Made by a program: the position numbers and the translations under genes
Notes under the pieces: generated by a model
Database searches by the model: none
Told to the model about the DNA's origin: nothing
The model's input: the letters and a program-made list of their open reading frames with translations, nothing else
Source: Pseudomonas sp. HN11
GTDB lineage: Bacteria > Pseudomonadota > Gammaproteobacteria > Pseudomonadales > Pseudomonadaceae
DNA: 64,000 nt
Assembly: GCF_021390155.1 (NCBI RefSeq)
Contig: NZ_CP089985.1
Coordinates: 2,863,001-2,927,000 of the forward strand
Direction of reading: 5' to 3'
Shown here: positions 35,836-45,578 of the stretch, one piece after another
How the letters are laid out: every line of letters begins with the position of its first letter
How positions within the stretch are numbered: the stretch's first letter is position 1

Positions 35836-38800
35836 ATGGCGTTCTTCACCGCAGCCAGCAAGGCCGATTTCCAGCATCAACTGCAAGCGGCACTGGCGCA
35901 GCACATCAGTGAACAGGCACTGCCACAAGTGGCGCTGTTCGCTGAACAATTCTTCGGCATCATTTCCCTGGACGAACTGACCCAGCGTCGCCTTTCCGAC
36001 CTGGCCGGTTGCACTCTTTCTGCGTGGCGCCTGCTTGAGCGCTTTGACCACACCCAACCGCAAGTGCGGGTCTACAACCCCGATTACGAACGTCATGGCT
36101 GGCAGTCGACCCACACCGCGGTCGAAGTGCTGCACCATGACCTGCCATTTTTGGTGGACTCGGTGCGTACCGAGCTGAACCGCCGTGGCTACAGCATCCA
36201 CACCCTGCAGACCACCGTGCTCAGCGTACGCCGTGGCGCCAAGGGCGAGCTGCTGGAAATCCTGCCAAAAGGCACCCAGGGCGAAGGTATCCAGCAAGAG
36301 TCGCTGATGTACCTGGAAATCGACCGTTGCGCCAACGCCGCCGAATTGAACGTGCTGAGCAGAGAGCTTGAGCAGGTGTTGGGCGAAGTGCGCGTGGCCG
36401 TGGCCGATTTCGAACCGATGAAAGCCAAGGTCCAGGACCTGCTGGCCGGTATCGACGCCAGCCCGTTCAGCATCGACGGCGAAGAAAAAGCCGAGATCAA
36501 GAACTTCCTGGAATGGCTGGTGGGCAACCACTTCACCTTCCTCGGCTATGAAGAGTTCGTGGTACGTGACGAGGCGGATGGCGGTCATATCGAATATGAC
36601 GCCAGCTCTTTCCTCGGCCTGACCAAGCTGCTGCGCGCCGGCCTCACCGCCGATGACCTGCGCATCGAAGACTACGCCGTGGCCTACCTGCGTGAGCCGA
36701 CCGTGCTGTCGTTCGCCAAGGCCGCGCACCCGAGTCGCGTACACCGCCCGGCGTATCCGGACTACGTGTCGATCCGCGAGATCAGCGCCGACGGCAAAGT
36801 GATCAAGGAACACCGTTTCATGGGCCTCTACACCTCTTCGGTGTATGGCGAAAGCGTGCGGGTGATTCCTTACATTCGTCGCAAGGTCGCGGAAATCGAA
36901 CGCCGTTCCGGCTTCCAGCCCAAGGCTCACCTGGGCAAGGAGCTGGCTCAAGTCGTTGAAGTGCTGCCACGCGACGACCTGTTCCAGACCCCGGTCGACG
37001 AGCTGTTCAGCACTGTGATGTCGATCGTACAGATCCAGGAACGCAACAAGATCCGCGTATTCCTGCGCAAAGACCCGTACGGTCGTTTCTGCTACTGCCT
37101 GGCCTACGTGCCGCGCGACATCTACTCCACCGAAGTGCGCCAGAAGATCCAGCAAGTGCTGATGGATCGCTTGAAGGCTTCGGATTGCGAATTCTGGACC
37201 TTCTTCTCCGAGTCCGTGTTGGCCCGTGTGCAGCTGATTCTACGAGTTGACCCGAAGAACCGCCTGGACATCGACCCGCTGCAACTGGAAAAAGAAGTGG
37301 TACAGGCCTGCCGCAGCTGGCAGGACGACTACGCAAGCCTGGTGGTGGAAAGCTTCGGCGAAGCCCACGGCACCAACGTGCTGGCGGACTTCCCGAAAGG
37401 TTTCCCGGCCGGCTACCGCGAGCGTTTCGCGGCGCATTCGGCCGTGGTCGACATGCAGCACCTGCTCAGCCTCACCGAAGCCAACCCACTGGTGATGAGC
37501 TTCTATCAGCCGCTTGGCCAGGTCTCCGGCCAACGCGAGCTGCATTGCAAGCTGTACCACGCCGACACCCCGCTGGCGCTGTCCGACGTGCTGCCGATCC
37601 TGGAAAACCTCGGCCTGCGTGTGCTGGGCGAGTTCCCGTACCGTCTGCGCCATGCCAATGGCCGTGAGTTCTGGATCCACGACTTCGCGTTTATCGCCGC
37701 CGAAGGCGTGAACCTGGACATCCAGCAGCTCAACGACACCCTGCAGGACGCCTTCGTACACATCGTGCATGGCGATGCCGAGAACGATGCGTTCAACCGC
37801 CTGGTGCTGACCGCCGGCCTGCCTTGGCGCGACGTGGCGCTGCTGCGTGCCTACGCCCGTTACCTGAAGCAGATCCGCCTGGGCTTCGACCTGGGTTACA
37901 TCGCCAGCACCCTGAACAACCACACCGACATCGCCCGCGAGTTGACCCGGTTGTTCAAGACCCGCTTCTACCTGGCGCGCAAACTCACCGCCGACGACCT
38001 GGAAGACAAGCAGCAACGCCTGGAGCAAGCGATCCTCACCGCCCTGGACGACGTTCAGGTGCTCAACGAAGACCGCATCCTGCGTCGCTATCTGGACCTG
38101 ATCAAGGCCACCCTGCGTACCAACTTCTACCAGACCGACGCGAACGGCCAGAACAAGTCGTACTTCAGCTTCAAGTTCAACCCGCATGCGATTCCTGAGC
38201 TGCCCAAGCCAGTGCCGAAGTTTGAAATCTTCGTGTACTCACCACGGGTGGAAGGTGTGCACCTGCGCTTCGGCAACGTCGCGCGCGGCGGCCTGCGCTG
38301 GTCCGACCGTGAAGAAGACTTCCGTACCGAAGTGCTTGGCCTGGTAAAAGCCCAGCAAGTGAAGAACTCGGTCATCGTGCCGGTGGGTGCGAAGGGCGGC
38401 TTCCTGCCGCGTCGCCTGCCATTGGGCGGCAGCCGGGACGAGATTGCGGCCGAGGGCATCGCCTGCTACCGCATCTTCATTTCGGGCCTGTTGGACATCA
38501 CCGACAACCTGAAGGACGGCGCCTTGGTGCCACCGGCCAACGTTGTGCGTCATGACGACGATGATCCCTACCTGGTAGTCGCAGCGGACAAGGGCACTGC
38601 AACCTTCTCCGACATCGCCAACGGTATCGCCATCGACTACGGCTTCTGGCTGGGTGACGCGTTCGCGTCCGGTGGTTCCGCCGGTTACGACCACAAGAAA
38701 ATGGGCATTACCGCCAAAGGCGCGTGGGTCGGCGTGCAGCGCCACTTCCGCGAGCGCGGCATCAATGTTCAGGAAGACAGCATTACCGTGGTGGGCGTCG

Positions 38801-40695
38801 GCGACATGGCCGGTGACGTGTTCGGTAACGGCTTGTTGATGTCCGACAAGTTGCAATTGGTTGCAGCCTTCAACCATCTGCATATCTTCATCGATCCAAA
38901 CCCGAACCCGGCGATCAGTTTCGTCGAGCGCAAGCGTTTGTTCGAGCTGCCGCGTTCGGCCTGGACCGACTACGACACCAGCATCATGTCTGAAGGCGGC
39001 GGTATCTTCTCGCGCAGTGCGAAGAGCATTGCCATCTCGCCACAGATGAAAGAACGCTTCGACATCTCCGCCGACAAGCTGACCCCGACCGAACTGCTGA
39101 ACGCCTTGCTCAAGGCTCCGGTGGACCTGTTGTGGAACGGCGGCATCGGTACCTACGTAAAGGCCAGCACTGAAAGCCATGCGGACGTGGGCGACAAGGC
39201 CAACGACGCATTGCGCGTCAATGGTAACGAGCTGCGCTGCAAGGTGGTAGGCGAGGGCGGTAACCTCGGCATGACCCAGCTGGGTCGTGTGGAATTCGGC
39301 CTCAATGGCGGCGGCTCCAACACCGACTTCATCGACAACGCCGGTGGCGTGGACTGCTCCGACCACGAAGTGAATATCAAGATCCTGCTCAACGAAGTGG
39401 TGCAGGCCGGTGACATGACCGACAAGCAACGCAACCAGTTGCTGGCGAGCATGACCGACGAGGTCGGCCACCTGGTGTTGGGCAACAACTACAAGCAAAC
39501 CCAAGCCTTGTCCCTGGCTGCCCGCCGTGCCTACGAGCGTGCCGCCGAGTACAAGCGCCTGATGAGCGACCTGGAAGGCCGTGGCAAGCTGGACCGTGCC
39601 ATCGAGTACCTGCCGACCGAGGAGCAGCTCACCGAGCGCGCCGCGAATGGCAAGGGCCTGACCCGTCCGGAGCTGTCGGTACTGATCTCCTACAGCAAGA
39701 TCGACCTCAAGGAAGCATTGCTCAAATCGCTGGTGCCGGATGACGACTACCTGACCCGTGACATGGAAACCGCGTTCCCGCCGAGCCTGGTCGCCAAGTT
39801 CTCCGAGGCCATGCGTCGCCACCGTCTGAAGCGCGAGATTGTCAGCACCCAGATCGCCAACGACCTGGTCAACCACATGGGCATCACCTTCGTTCAACGA
39901 CTCAAAGAGTCGACCGGCATGAGCCCGGCGAACGTGGCGGGCGCTTATGTGATCGTGCGGGACATATTCCACCTCCCGCACTGGTTCCGTCAGATCGAAG
40001 CCCTGGACCATCAGGTTTCCGCTGATGTGCAACTGGAACTGATGGATGAGCTGATGCGCCTGGGCCGCCGTGCTACGCGCTGGTTCCTGCGCAGCCGTCG
40101 CAACGAGCAGGACGCTGGCCGTGACACCGCGCACTTCGGTCCGCACCTGGCCGCGTTGGGCCTCAAGCTCGACGAACTGCTGGAAGGCCCGACCCGCGAA
40201 GGCTGGCAGACCCGCTACCAGGCCTACACCGAAGCTGGCGTTCCAGAACTGTTGGCGCGCATGGTTGCAGGCACCACTCACCTGTACACCTTGTTGCCGA
40301 TCATCGAAGCCGCTGACGTGACAGGGCATGACGCCGCCGAAGTGGCCAAGGCCTACTTCGCCGTCGGCAGCGCCTTGGACCTGCCGTGGTACCTGCAACA
40401 GATCAGCGATCTGCCGGTGGCCAACAACTGGCAGGCCCAGGCCCGCGAAGCCTTCCGCGACGATGTGGATTGGCAGCAACGCGCGATCACCATCTCCGTC
40501 CTGCAAATGGCCGATGCGCCACAAGACATGGAAGCCCGCGTGGCCCTGTGGCTTGAGCAGCACAAGGACATGGCGGAGCGTTGGGTGGCGATGATGGTGG
40601 AAATCCGCGCCGCTGTGGGTACGGACTACGCCATGTACGCGGTGGCCAACCGTGAGTTGCTGGACTTGGCATTGAGCGGTCAGTCGGTGTTGTAA
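35836..40695 (+). CDS. gdhB: NAD-specific glutamate dehydrogenase, large (L-GDH) type
   Basis: NAD-dependent glutamate dehydrogenase of the ~180-kDa class (1619 aa), which deaminates glutamate to 2-oxoglutarate and is used for arginine/glutamate catabolism in Pseudomonas. A long N-terminal regulatory region (ACT-like segments) precedes the catalytic core. Core motifs: VARGGLRWSDREEDFRTEVLGL, VPVGAKGGFLPRR with catalytic-type Lys853, the nucleotide-binding VVGVGDMAGDVFGNG near 991, DLLWNGGIGTYVKAS, and GEGGNLGMTQLGR near 1140. GGAG precedes the ATG. Full length, no frameshift. It is monocistronic with its own terminator. Confidence 0.96.
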   Translation: MAFFTAASKADFQHQLQAALAQHISEQALPQVALFAEQFFGIISLDELTQRRLSDLAGCTLSAWRLLERFDHTQPQVRVYNPDYERHGWQSTHTAVEVLHHDLPFLVDSVRTELNRRGYSIHTLQTTVLSVRRGAKGELLEILPKGTQGEGIQQESLMYLEIDRCANAAELNVLSRELEQVLGEVRVAVADFEPMKAKVQDLLAGIDASPFSIDGEEKAEIKNFLEWLVGNHFTFLGYEEFVVRDEADGGHIEYDASSFLGLTKLLRAGLTADDLRIEDYAVAYLREPTVLSFAKAAHPSRVHRPAYPDYVSIREISADGKVIKEHRFMGLYTSSVYGESVRVIPYIRRKVAEIERRSGFQPKAHLGKELAQVVEVLPRDDLFQTPVDELFSTVMSIVQIQERNKIRVFLRKDPYGRFCYCLAYVPRDIYSTEVRQKIQQVLMDRLKASDCEFWTFFSESVLARVQLILRVDPKNRLDIDPLQLEKEVVQACRSWQDDYASLVVESFGEAHGTNVLADFPKGFPAGYRERFAAHSAVVDMQHLLSLTEANPLVMSFYQPLGQVSGQRELHCKLYHADTPLALSDVLPILENLGLRVLGEFPYRLRHANGREFWIHDFAFIAAEGVNLDIQQLNDTLQDAFVHIVHGDAENDAFNRLVLTAGLPWRDVALLRAYARYLKQIRLGFDLGYIASTLNNHTDIARELTRLFKTRFYLARKLTADDLEDKQQRLEQAILTALDDVQVLNEDRILRRYLDLIKATLRTNFYQTDANGQNKSYFSFKFNPHAIPELPKPVPKFEIFVYSPRVEGVHLRFGNVARGGLRWSDREEDFRTEVLGLVKAQQVKNSVIVPVGAKGGFLPRRLPLGGSRDEIAAEGIACYRIFISGLLDITDNLKDGALVPPANVVRHDDDDPYLVVAADKGTATFSDIANGIAIDYGFWLGDAFASGGSAGYDHKKMGITAKGAWVGVQRHFRERGINVQEDSITVVGVGDMAGDVFGNGLLMSDKLQLVAAFNHLHIFIDPNPNPAISFVERKRLFELPRSAWTDYDTSIMSEGGGIFSRSAKSIAISPQMKERFDISADKLTPTELLNALLKAPVDLLWNGGIGTYVKASTESHADVGDKANDALRVNGNELRCKVVGEGGNLGMTQLGRVEFGLNGGGSNTDFIDNAGGVDCSDHEVNIKILLNEVVQAGDMTDKQRNQLLASMTDEVGHLVLGNNYKQTQALSLAARRAYERAAEYKRLMSDLEGRGKLDRAIEYLPTEEQLTERAANGKGLTRPELSVLISYSKIDLKEALLKSLVPDDDYLTRDMETAFPPSLVAKFSEAMRRHRLKREIVSTQIANDLVNHMGITFVQRLKESTGMSPANVAGAYVIVRDIFHLPHWFRQIEALDHQVSADVQLELMDELMRLGRRATRWFLRSRRNEQDAGRDTAHFGPHLAALGLKLDELLEGPTREGWQTRYQAYTEAGVPELLARMVAGTTHLYTLLPIIEAADVTGHDAAEVAKAYFAVGSALDLPWYLQQISDLPVANNWQAQAREAFRDDVDWQQRAITISVLQMADAPQDMEARVALWLEQHKDMAERWVAMMVEIRAAVGTDYAMYAVANRELLDLALSGQSVL

Positions 40696-40718
40696 AGCCG
40701 TCCCAAGCGTCTGAAATA

Positions 40719-40751
40719 ATCCCCGAATCTTACGATTCGGGGATTTTTTTT
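40719..40751 (+). terminator. Intrinsic terminator of gdhB
   Basis: CCCCGAATC-TTAC-GATTCGGGG: a perfect 9-bp stem with tetraloop, then a run of eight or more T. It starts 25 bp after the gdhB stop. Confidence 0.93.
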
Positions 40752-40775
40752 ACCCCGGATTGGAGCCTGGGCCAA

Positions 40776-41822
40776 TCACACCGCAGTGCGCGGAATGATC
40801 ACTTCATACAGGCGTCGGAATGCTCTCACACCGTTATCATGGAACTTGAGCAGGGTTGCATCGGCCATTTCAACATCCTTTGGCCTCAGCCTCATTTCAA
40901 GCCCATGAAGGTCGGCTGCGAGTCTCGGAAATTCAATGGCACCGGCTGTTTGTTTGAGTACGAATTTCAACATCGCGTAAGCCAGGCCCAGGTCCTGAGC
41001 CAAACCGTAGGTACGCGGCGTAGTTCGCAACTCGTAAGTGTCCGGCGCACGGTGCTCGAATCGTGGCATGTTAGCCAGGGCATAGCCGTATTCCAACATC
41101 GCGTCGACTTGACCCATCCGAGCCAACTGATCAAGGCGAGCCTGCTTTTCCGTCAGGCTGGCGGTTGAGTCATCAGAAAAAATTCGAGCGTGCACGGCTA
41201 ACGGAAAGCCACCGTCAGCGGACTCTTGAAAAAGCTCTTCGATTCGTGCTGCGCGTAAAGCGCTATTGGTGATTCGTTCCGGATGTCGCTGGTAGAACTC
41301 GGCAAGTCTGTACTGGGCTTCTTCCCAGCCTGCAGCCGCGGACTTCTCCAGCCAGCTGGCATCTTCGGTAATGAGGTACATGTAATACATACCCCGTGGT
41401 TGATCGTAAGCGGGCGCGTCGTTGATCAGACCCTGCGCTTTCTCCATCGACGCACTGTCACCCAGTTGGATGAGCGCGGGAATGTGATTTTGATCTGCTG
41501 CGAGCCTGAGCCACTTCTTCGTTTCGTCGCCGGCATGAGAGATCACATCTCCCCGCTCGCGATGCCAGATGCCGTCCCGGTAAGTGCCGCAAGTAGCCAA
41601 GGCGAACTGACACCAGACGTCGCCTGCTCCTGCACCTATGGTCAGATAGGATTCGGCTTTTTCAAGATTGCCGAGGTTGAACATTCTTGTTCCCGCCTCG
41701 ACCGCTGTGCTGTTCAATGTGTCCAGAGCAGCCTGCATGGGCTGCGCCAGCGGTTTGTGCTGTGCGTTCAAGTGAGCAAGCACGTTGAACAATGCGGGCA
41801 ATACGTTTGAATCCAAATTCAT
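40776..41822 (-). CDS. Sel1/TPR-like repeat protein
   Basis: A 348-aa protein of helical repeats: GAGAGDVWCQFALATCG, RLAADQNHIPALIQLGDS, KSAAAGWEEAQYRLAEFYQ, ESADGGFPLAVHARIFSDD and ARMGQVDAMLEYGYALAN are Sel1-like units with the usual A-x-x-G and aromatic positions. No signal peptide or TM segment, so it should be cytoplasmic. The start is taken at MNLDSNVLP (ATG with AGGT upstream); an in-frame TTG nine codons earlier is less likely. Sel1 proteins act as binding scaffolds; no partner can be named here. Convergent with gdhB. Confidence 0.7.
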   Translation of the reverse strand: MNLDSNVLPALFNVLAHLNAQHKPLAQPMQAALDTLNSTAVEAGTRMFNLGNLEKAESYLTIGAGAGDVWCQFALATCGTYRDGIWHRERGDVISHAGDETKKWLRLAADQNHIPALIQLGDSASMEKAQGLINDAPAYDQPRGMYYMYLITEDASWLEKSAAAGWEEAQYRLAEFYQRHPERITNSALRAARIEELFQESADGGFPLAVHARIFSDDSTASLTEKQARLDQLARMGQVDAMLEYGYALANMPRFEHRAPDTYELRTTPRTYGLAQDLGLAYAMLKFVLKQTAGAIEFPRLAADLHGLEMRLRPKDVEMADATLLKFHDNGVRAFRRLYEVIIPRTAV

Positions 41823-41899
41823 GTTCGATACCTGTAGTACGCACTCCAAATGTGCGAATACAGCGTGTGCGAAAGCACGGACGCTTCGGCGTTACATAG

Positions 41900-42610
41900 C
41901 TATGGCGTGGGGGCTCGGGCCTCTCTGGCTCGTGTCAGCAGCGTTGACTCCAGGCGATCAAAGTACTGAGTCATCCGCTGAGCCGCCGCGTTGGTGTCCC
42001 TATGCTCCATCGCGTCGACAAGCAACGTATGTGCTTGCCATGAGTCACGGGTGCAGGCGTGCGCGTCGTATTGAGCAATGGCCAGCGATGTCAATGGCAC
42101 CAAGCTGTTGAGGAACTGGGCGAGCGGTGCGTTATCCGCTATTGCTGCTAACTGCAGGTGGAACTCGCCGGACAATCGAATCGCGGTTGCGCGTTGATCG
42201 CGTTCACTGTATTCACGCTCTCGGGCAATCAGCTCGCGCAACAGGCGTATCCGCATCGGTGTAGCCTGGGTGCAGGCCAACTGTACCACCGTGATTTCCG
42301 TCAGGCGTCGGGCCTCTAGAATCTCCCGGATTTGCAGCGCATCCGGCGCCGCAACCTGAGCGCGCTGGTTAGGGCGCAGGACGATCACTTGTTGACGAGA
42401 CAGCTTTGCCAGTACTCGGCGAATCACACTGCGGCTCACGCCGAAAAGCTCACCCAGGCCTTCTTCGGTAAAACGGCTGGCCGGGGCGATGTGTTGTTCG
42501 AGGATGGCGTCGAACAGGCGCGGATAGATGTCGTCCACCGTAGGCTTTTTACCGGCGACCAGGCGCAGGGTCGGCAGGGTCGGTGGGCAGTGCAAGGCGT
42601 GGGCGTTCAT
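41900..42610 (-). CDS. GntR-family regulator with FCD domain (1)
   Basis: Transcriptional regulator (236 aa). The winged helix lies at about 25-90 (ASRFTEEGLGELFGVSRSVIRRVLAKLSRQQVIVLRP), unusual in the bulky RSVIRR recognition helix, followed by an all-helical FCD effector domain with the metal-ligand type residues in SGEFHLQLAAI and the later SWQAHTLLVDAM histidines. It stands 17 bp downstream of a second GntR gene on the same strand. The target is not evident; the C4-dicarboxylate carrier upstream is a candidate. Confidence 0.85.
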   Translation of the reverse strand: MNAHALHCPPTLPTLRLVAGKKPTVDDIYPRLFDAILEQHIAPASRFTEEGLGELFGVSRSVIRRVLAKLSRQQVIVLRPNQRAQVAAPDALQIREILEARRLTEITVVQLACTQATPMRIRLLRELIAREREYSERDQRATAIRLSGEFHLQLAAIADNAPLAQFLNSLVPLTSLAIAQYDAHACTRDSWQAHTLLVDAMEHRDTNAAAQRMTQYFDRLESTLLTRAREARAPTP

Positions 42611-42627
42611 GGCCTGTCTCCAAAAAA

Positions 42628-43329
42628 TCAGCTGCCCAGGTGGTCGTCCGGGATGTTCAAGCGAATGCCCATGCGCAGGCCTTCTTGAAGGATGTGCCGA
42701 CGCATCTCGGCGCTGGCCAGGGCGCTGTTCTTGTTGCGGATGGCGCGCACCACGGCTTCGTTTTCCTGCAGACGTTCGGCCAGATGTTCCGGCGAGTTGC
42801 GCAGCACCTGGGCGCTTTGCTTGAGGGCGTTGCTGGTCTGTTGCACCACGTTCTGGAAGATCGGGTTGGAGGTGAGGGCGAACAGTTCTTCGTGAAAGCC
42901 GATGTAGGCGTTCATGCCGGCTTCAGCGTCTTCTGCTTCAAGGGCTTCACGCATGTCCATCAAGGTAAGGCGCAGTTGGCCGACCTCTTTGCTGCTGATG
43001 GACTGGGCCACCAAACCGACAATGAAGGGCTCGAGGGTGTAGCGCAGTTGCAGGATGTCTTCCAGGCTGGCGTCAGCCACGGCGTCCGTCGATTGGGGTT
43101 CGCTGACGCTGGTTTCCAGCACCACCACGCCTTTACCGGGCATGGAACGCACCAGGCCAAGGGTTTCCAGCACGATGACCGCTTCACGCAGGCTGGGGCG
43201 GCTGATGCCCATCTGTTCGGCCAGTTCACGCTGGCCGGGCAGCATTTCGCCACGGCGCCACTGGCCACGCGCCAAGGCGGCGCGCAATTTTTCTACCACT
43301 GAATTGACGACGGTTGAGGTGCTGATCAC
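42628..43329 (-). CDS. GntR-family regulator with FCD domain (2)
   Basis: Transcriptional regulator (233 aa) of the FadR/PdhR type. The wHTH is WRRGEMLPGQRELAEQMGISRPSLREAVIVLETLGLVRSMPGKGVVV, a canonical GntR signature; the FCD domain follows, with IGFHEELFALTSN and the C-terminal EMRRHILQEG metal-ligand positions. It is the first of two tandem GntR genes and lies 73 bp downstream of the DctA-type gene on the same strand, a common arrangement for regulators of dicarboxylate or lactate-type carriers. A TGGT-N3-ACC(G) site before the carrier fits this family. Confidence 0.88.
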   Translation of the reverse strand: MISTSTVVNSVVEKLRAALARGQWRRGEMLPGQRELAEQMGISRPSLREAVIVLETLGLVRSMPGKGVVVLETSVSEPQSTDAVADASLEDILQLRYTLEPFIVGLVAQSISSKEVGQLRLTLMDMREALEAEDAEAGMNAYIGFHEELFALTSNPIFQNVVQQTSNALKQSAQVLRNSPEHLAERLQENEAVVRAIRNKNSALASAEMRRHILQEGLRMGIRLNIPDDHLGS

Positions 43330-43402
43330 GTCTACCTCTCCTTGATGTGGCGAATACGTTAGCGAGCATAGCGACTCTCAACAGAGTCGCTCATGAAATC
43401 GG

Positions 43403-44713
43403 TCAGAACTCTTGATGCGCTGGCAACACCGGCTTCTTGGCCTGGAAGGCATACCCTTGCTGGCCGTCGAGCACCTTGTTGGCGCGCTGGATATCGATGT
43501 CTTTTTCCCAGCGGGCGATGGCTACGGTGGCGACGCAGTTGCCGATCAGGTTAGTCAAGGCCCGCCCGATGCCCATGAACCAATCCACCGCCAGCACCAG
43601 CACCAGGCCCACCACCGGGATCGCCGGAATCGCCGTAAGTGTTGCCGCCAGGATCACCAGCGCCGAACCTGGAATCCCATGGGCGCCCTTGGAGGTAATC
43701 AGTGACACCAGCAGGATGGTCAGCAGGTCGGTCATCGACAGCGGCGTGCCGGTGGCGTTGGCAATAAACACGATGGCCAGGGTCAGGTAGATCGAGAAAC
43801 CGTCGAGGTTGAACGAGTACCCCGTCGGAATCACCAGGCCCACGGTGGAGCTGCCAATGCCCAGGTGCTCGAGTTTACGCATGATCTGTGGCAGCACAGC
43901 GTCGGAGGAGGCGGTGCCCATCACGATCAGCAGTTCTTCGCGCAGGTATTTGAGCAGGGGCAACATGCGCAGGCCTGACAGGCGCATCACCAGGCCAAGG
44001 ATCAGCCCGACAAAGGCAAAGCACGTCAGGTAGAACAGGCCCACCAGGCTGCCCAGGTGTTGCAGGGAGTCCAGCCCGTAGGTGCTGGTGGTGAAGGCGA
44101 TCGCGCCGAATACGCCGATCGGCGCCAGGCGCACGATCATGCCCATGATGCGGAAGATGATGTGGCTCAGTTCGTTGATCAGGCGCGAGATGCCCGAGGC
44201 GGCTTCGCCCACCAGGTTCAGCGCGCTGCCGAACAACACCGAGAACAGCAGCACTTGCAGCACGTTGTTGTCAGCAAAGGCGCCGATCACCGAGTTGGGG
44301 ATCAGGTCCATGAGGAACTGGCTGGTGCCGCGGATGTGCTGGCCCTTGTCGGCCAGTTCATTGAGGCCGGCGGACGACAGTTGTTCCAGATGAATATTGG
44401 CGCCGGTGCCGATACCGGTGCTGAAGGCCATCACCAGGCCGATCACCAGTGCAACGGTGGTCAGGACTTCAAAGTAGATCACCGACTTGAGGCCGATGCG
44501 CCCGACTTTCTTCAGGTCGCCCGCACCGGAAATGCCGCTGACCACCACGCAGAATACGATCAGGCCGATCAGCATTTTGATCAGCTTGATAAAGCCGTCA
44601 CCCAGGGGTTTGAGTTGCGAGGAGAATTCGGGAAGGGCCAGGCCGCAGATTATGCCGAGCATCAGGCCAATCACGACTTGCAGGAAAATCGAACGCGAGC
44701 ACCATCTGAGCAT
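43403..44713 (-). CDS. DctA-family C4-dicarboxylate:cation symporter
   Basis: Dicarboxylate/amino acid:cation symporter (DAACS, 436 aa) for substrates such as succinate, fumarate, malate or related acids. Family landmarks: eight TM helices with re-entrant loops, the serine-rich hairpin MGTASSDAVLPQIM, VGLVIPTGYSFNLDGFSIYLTLA with the Na/substrate-binding NLDG, and SKGAHGIPGSALVILAATL. The N-terminus RSIFLQVVIGLMLGI is typical. It is linked to two GntR regulators downstream, which suggests a carrier for a specific acid rather than the housekeeping DctA, normally controlled by DctBD. Confidence 0.9.
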   Translation of the reverse strand: MLRWCSRSIFLQVVIGLMLGIICGLALPEFSSQLKPLGDGFIKLIKMLIGLIVFCVVVSGISGAGDLKKVGRIGLKSVIYFEVLTTVALVIGLVMAFSTGIGTGANIHLEQLSSAGLNELADKGQHIRGTSQFLMDLIPNSVIGAFADNNVLQVLLFSVLFGSALNLVGEAASGISRLINELSHIIFRIMGMIVRLAPIGVFGAIAFTTSTYGLDSLQHLGSLVGLFYLTCFAFVGLILGLVMRLSGLRMLPLLKYLREELLIVMGTASSDAVLPQIMRKLEHLGIGSSTVGLVIPTGYSFNLDGFSIYLTLAIVFIANATGTPLSMTDLLTILLVSLITSKGAHGIPGSALVILAATLTAIPAIPVVGLVLVLAVDWFMGIGRALTNLIGNCVATVAIARWEKDIDIQRANKVLDGQQGYAFQAKKPVLPAHQEF

Positions 44714-44762
44714 GGGAGGGATCTCTATTCGGTGCCCTGGTGGTTCCAGGGCTTAATTGTTG

Positions 44763-44773
44763 TGGTCTTACCG
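44763..44773 (-). promoter_or_regulatory. GntR/FCD-type operator before the dicarboxylate carrier
   Basis: TGGTCTTACCG matches the TGGT-N3-ACC(A) consensus of GntR/FCD regulators except for the last base; it is nested in the palindrome CTTACCGGTAAG (44767-44778), about 50 bp upstream of the carrier start. A second palindrome, GACCAGCTGGTC, is at 44855-44866, between this site and the tag gene. Likely binding sites for one or both GntR proteins encoded downstream. Confidence 0.5.
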
Positions 44774-44945
44774 GTAAGTCCAGTGCGGGGCCAGTCTACG
44801 CCCGGTATTTTTGAAATCACAAGCAATTATTTGACGGTTGACAGGTCCCGGTTTGACCAGCTGGTCGGTAAGAGTGATGTTTGAGCGGTTGGCGGGGTGG
44901 AAATTTTTTCGCTTATCATCCGCCGCTCGGCACATGAGGTGATGA

Positions 44946-45575
44946 ATGGATACACCAGGACTGACCACCGACGAAACCGGGCACACCTACTGCACCTGGC
45001 GCACGGCCGCGCCGGAATACCCGCGTTACCACGACCAGGAGTGGGGCGTACCGGTGGCGGATGATATCCAGCTGTACGAGAAGATCTGCCTGGAAGGCTT
45101 CCAGGCGGGCATGGCGTGGATCACCATTTTGCGCAAGCGCGAGCAGTTTCGGGCGGCGTTCGAGGGCTTTGACTTTAGACGGGTGGCGCAATACGGCGAG
45201 GCGGATATCGAGCGGTTGATGCAGGACCCGGGCATCGTGCGCAATCGGGCGAAGATCGTTTCCACCATCAACAACGCGCGTCGGGCCTGTGAGCTGGTGG
45301 ATGAGACGGGTTCGTTGGCGCGCTGGCTGTGGGCGTTTGAGCCCAGTGAAGACGAGCGCCCTGAGGTGGTGGACATGGCTTATTGGACGGGCAACCCCAC
45401 GTCACCGGCGTCGGTGCGTTTGTCGAAAGCCTTGAAGAAGCGCGGTTGGACTTATGTGGGCCCGACCACGATGTATGCGTTGATGCAGGCAATGGGGATG
45501 GTCAACGATCACCTGGAAGGCTGTGTGTGCCGGCCACAGATCGAAGACCTGCGCCGGCGGTTCCAGCGACCTTAG
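44946..45575 (+). CDS. tag: DNA-3-methyladenine glycosylase I
   Basis: Base-excision repair glycosylase (209 aa) that removes 3-methyladenine from alkylated DNA. It matches Tag throughout: YCTWRTAAPEYPRYHDQEWGVPVAD, LYEKICLEGFQAGMAWITILRKRE, DPGIVRNRAKIVSTINNARR, LSKALKKRGWTYVGPTTMYALMQAMGMVNDHLEGCVC. The zinc-snap residues are present: N-terminal Cys in YCTW and His in YHDQEW, C-terminal His in NDHLEG and Cys in GCVC. GAGGTG lies before the ATG. Divergent from the dicarboxylate carrier. Confidence 0.95.
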   Translation: MDTPGLTTDETGHTYCTWRTAAPEYPRYHDQEWGVPVADDIQLYEKICLEGFQAGMAWITILRKREQFRAAFEGFDFRRVAQYGEADIERLMQDPGIVRNRAKIVSTINNARRACELVDETGSLARWLWAFEPSEDERPEVVDMAYWTGNPTSPASVRLSKALKKRGWTYVGPTTMYALMQAMGMVNDHLEGCVCRPQIEDLRRRFQRP

Positions 45576-45578
45576 GGC

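Noticed and set aside
38239..40563. 774-codon minus-strand ORF opposite gdhB
   Set aside because: Shadow of gdhB with no recognisable domain.
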